From NCBI GenBank assembly GCA_024867545.1, contig JANFNE010000008.1, forward strand, positions 496,001 to 560,000: a stretch of 64,000 nucleotides of DNA, written 5' to 3'. This document shows, piece by piece, positions 63,689-64,000 of the stretch (position 1 is the first letter of the stretch; each line of letters begins with the position of its first letter). The notes under the pieces are model-generated. The model ran no database searches. It was given only the letters and a program-made list of their open reading frames with translations, and was not told where the DNA came from. The translations under genes and the position numbers were made by a program. Origin of the DNA: Phytopythium helicoides. Its lineage: Eukaryota > Oomycota > Peronosporomycetes > Pythiales > Pythiaceae.

Positions 63689-64000
63689 AGCGTTAGGCGC
63701 AGGCGAGCTGGCGGGCTGGAGGAGGTGGCGGAGGCCGCGCGATTTGCATTGTGAGCGACTGGAGCCGCGAGGAGGCCGCGACACCGCGCCATTAAGGAAG
63801 GCGCCACGATCATATCGAAAACTGTGTAGATGGGGATGGCAGTAGTAGTGTTATTATGTTTTTTTGAAGGTAGTGGCATTCGTTCTCGCAGGGATGCGGA
63901 ATGGAAAGGTGAATGTTGGTCATGACCTTCATTTATTCGAGGGAAACGGCTGCTCCTCTGCGATTGGCCACAATGCGAATTTCCGCCACGTTTGATTGGC
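63689..64000. other. upstream of the bZIP gene
   Basis: No gene is seen in the last 312 nt. CCAAT on the minus strand (ATTGG at 63963-63967 and at the window end) may belong to the bZIP promoter. Confidence 0.4.

Noticed and set aside
1..64000. tRNA, rRNA, CRISPR array, bacterial operon or complete transposon with terminal repeats
   Set aside because: No cloverleaf-like T-arm signatures, spaced direct repeats or inverted termini were seen on reading both strands by eye; a tRNAscan and repeat search would be decisive.

Overview
The window looks like nuclear DNA of an oomycete (Phytophthora/Pythium-type water mould). The evidence is compact genes with introns of about 55-80 nt (GT...AG), start-site elements matching the oomycete initiator consensus GCTCATTYYNCAWTTT, an oomycete-style Myb/SANT-like (DUF6818-type) protein, families of half-size ABCG transporters, temptin-domain secreted proteins and an S33 secreted protease. 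I see no rRNA, tRNA, CRISPR array or bacterial operon. No database search was possible, so family names rest on motifs read from the translations.

Layout. 0.6-8 kb: a TKL-type protein with three kinase-like modules (two apparently dead, one intact), a convergent SAP/TPR-repeat protein whose 3' end overlaps it, and two small secreted proteins, one only 56 aa. 9.2-18 kb: a large coiled-coil nuclear-pore protein of the TPR/Mlp1 type with three 5' introns, a DUF6818-type Myb-like protein, and a divergent FAR1/FLYWCH-like DNA-binding protein with two introns. 19-22 kb: two tandem glycine-rich secreted proteins sharing promoter and leader. 22.1-23.7 kb: a decayed gene resembling TnpB/Fanzor proteins. 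25.3-37.1 kb: a giant locus encoding a tandem ABCG-like transporter (NBD-TMD-NBD-TMD) whose ATP-binding motifs are eroded in both NBDs, behind an N-terminal extension of roughly 2,600 codons that holds a 94-residue repeat array and repeated Gly-Phe-Trp motifs. 37.5-45.6 kb: two nearly identical canonical ABCG half-transporters head to head, an Ntn-type amide hydrolase, and a third ABCG broken by frameshifts. 46.3-57.1 kb: six temptin-domain, probably GPI-anchored surface proteins with an S33-type secreted protease among them. 58.2-63 kb: two tandem ferric-reductase/NADPH-oxidase-like proteins. 63.3-63.7 kb: a small bZIP factor.

How the genes may work together (inference). Much of the window concerns the cell surface: secreted or wall/GPI proteins, multidrug-type ABCG pumps and membrane electron transfer. 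The temptin genes share a start-site element fused to an ATCAC-N4-GTGAT dyad, so they may be co-regulated.

Sequence-quality caveat. Many otherwise well-preserved genes (TPR/Mlp, amide hydrolase, third ABCG, S33 protease, several temptin genes) are interrupted only by one- or two-base indels, often in short homopolymers, with no nonsense substitutions noticed. This is more like assembly error than pseudogenisation. The repeat-array junctions in the giant ABC gene are also suspect. Coordinates for these genes give the whole locus, not one open frame.
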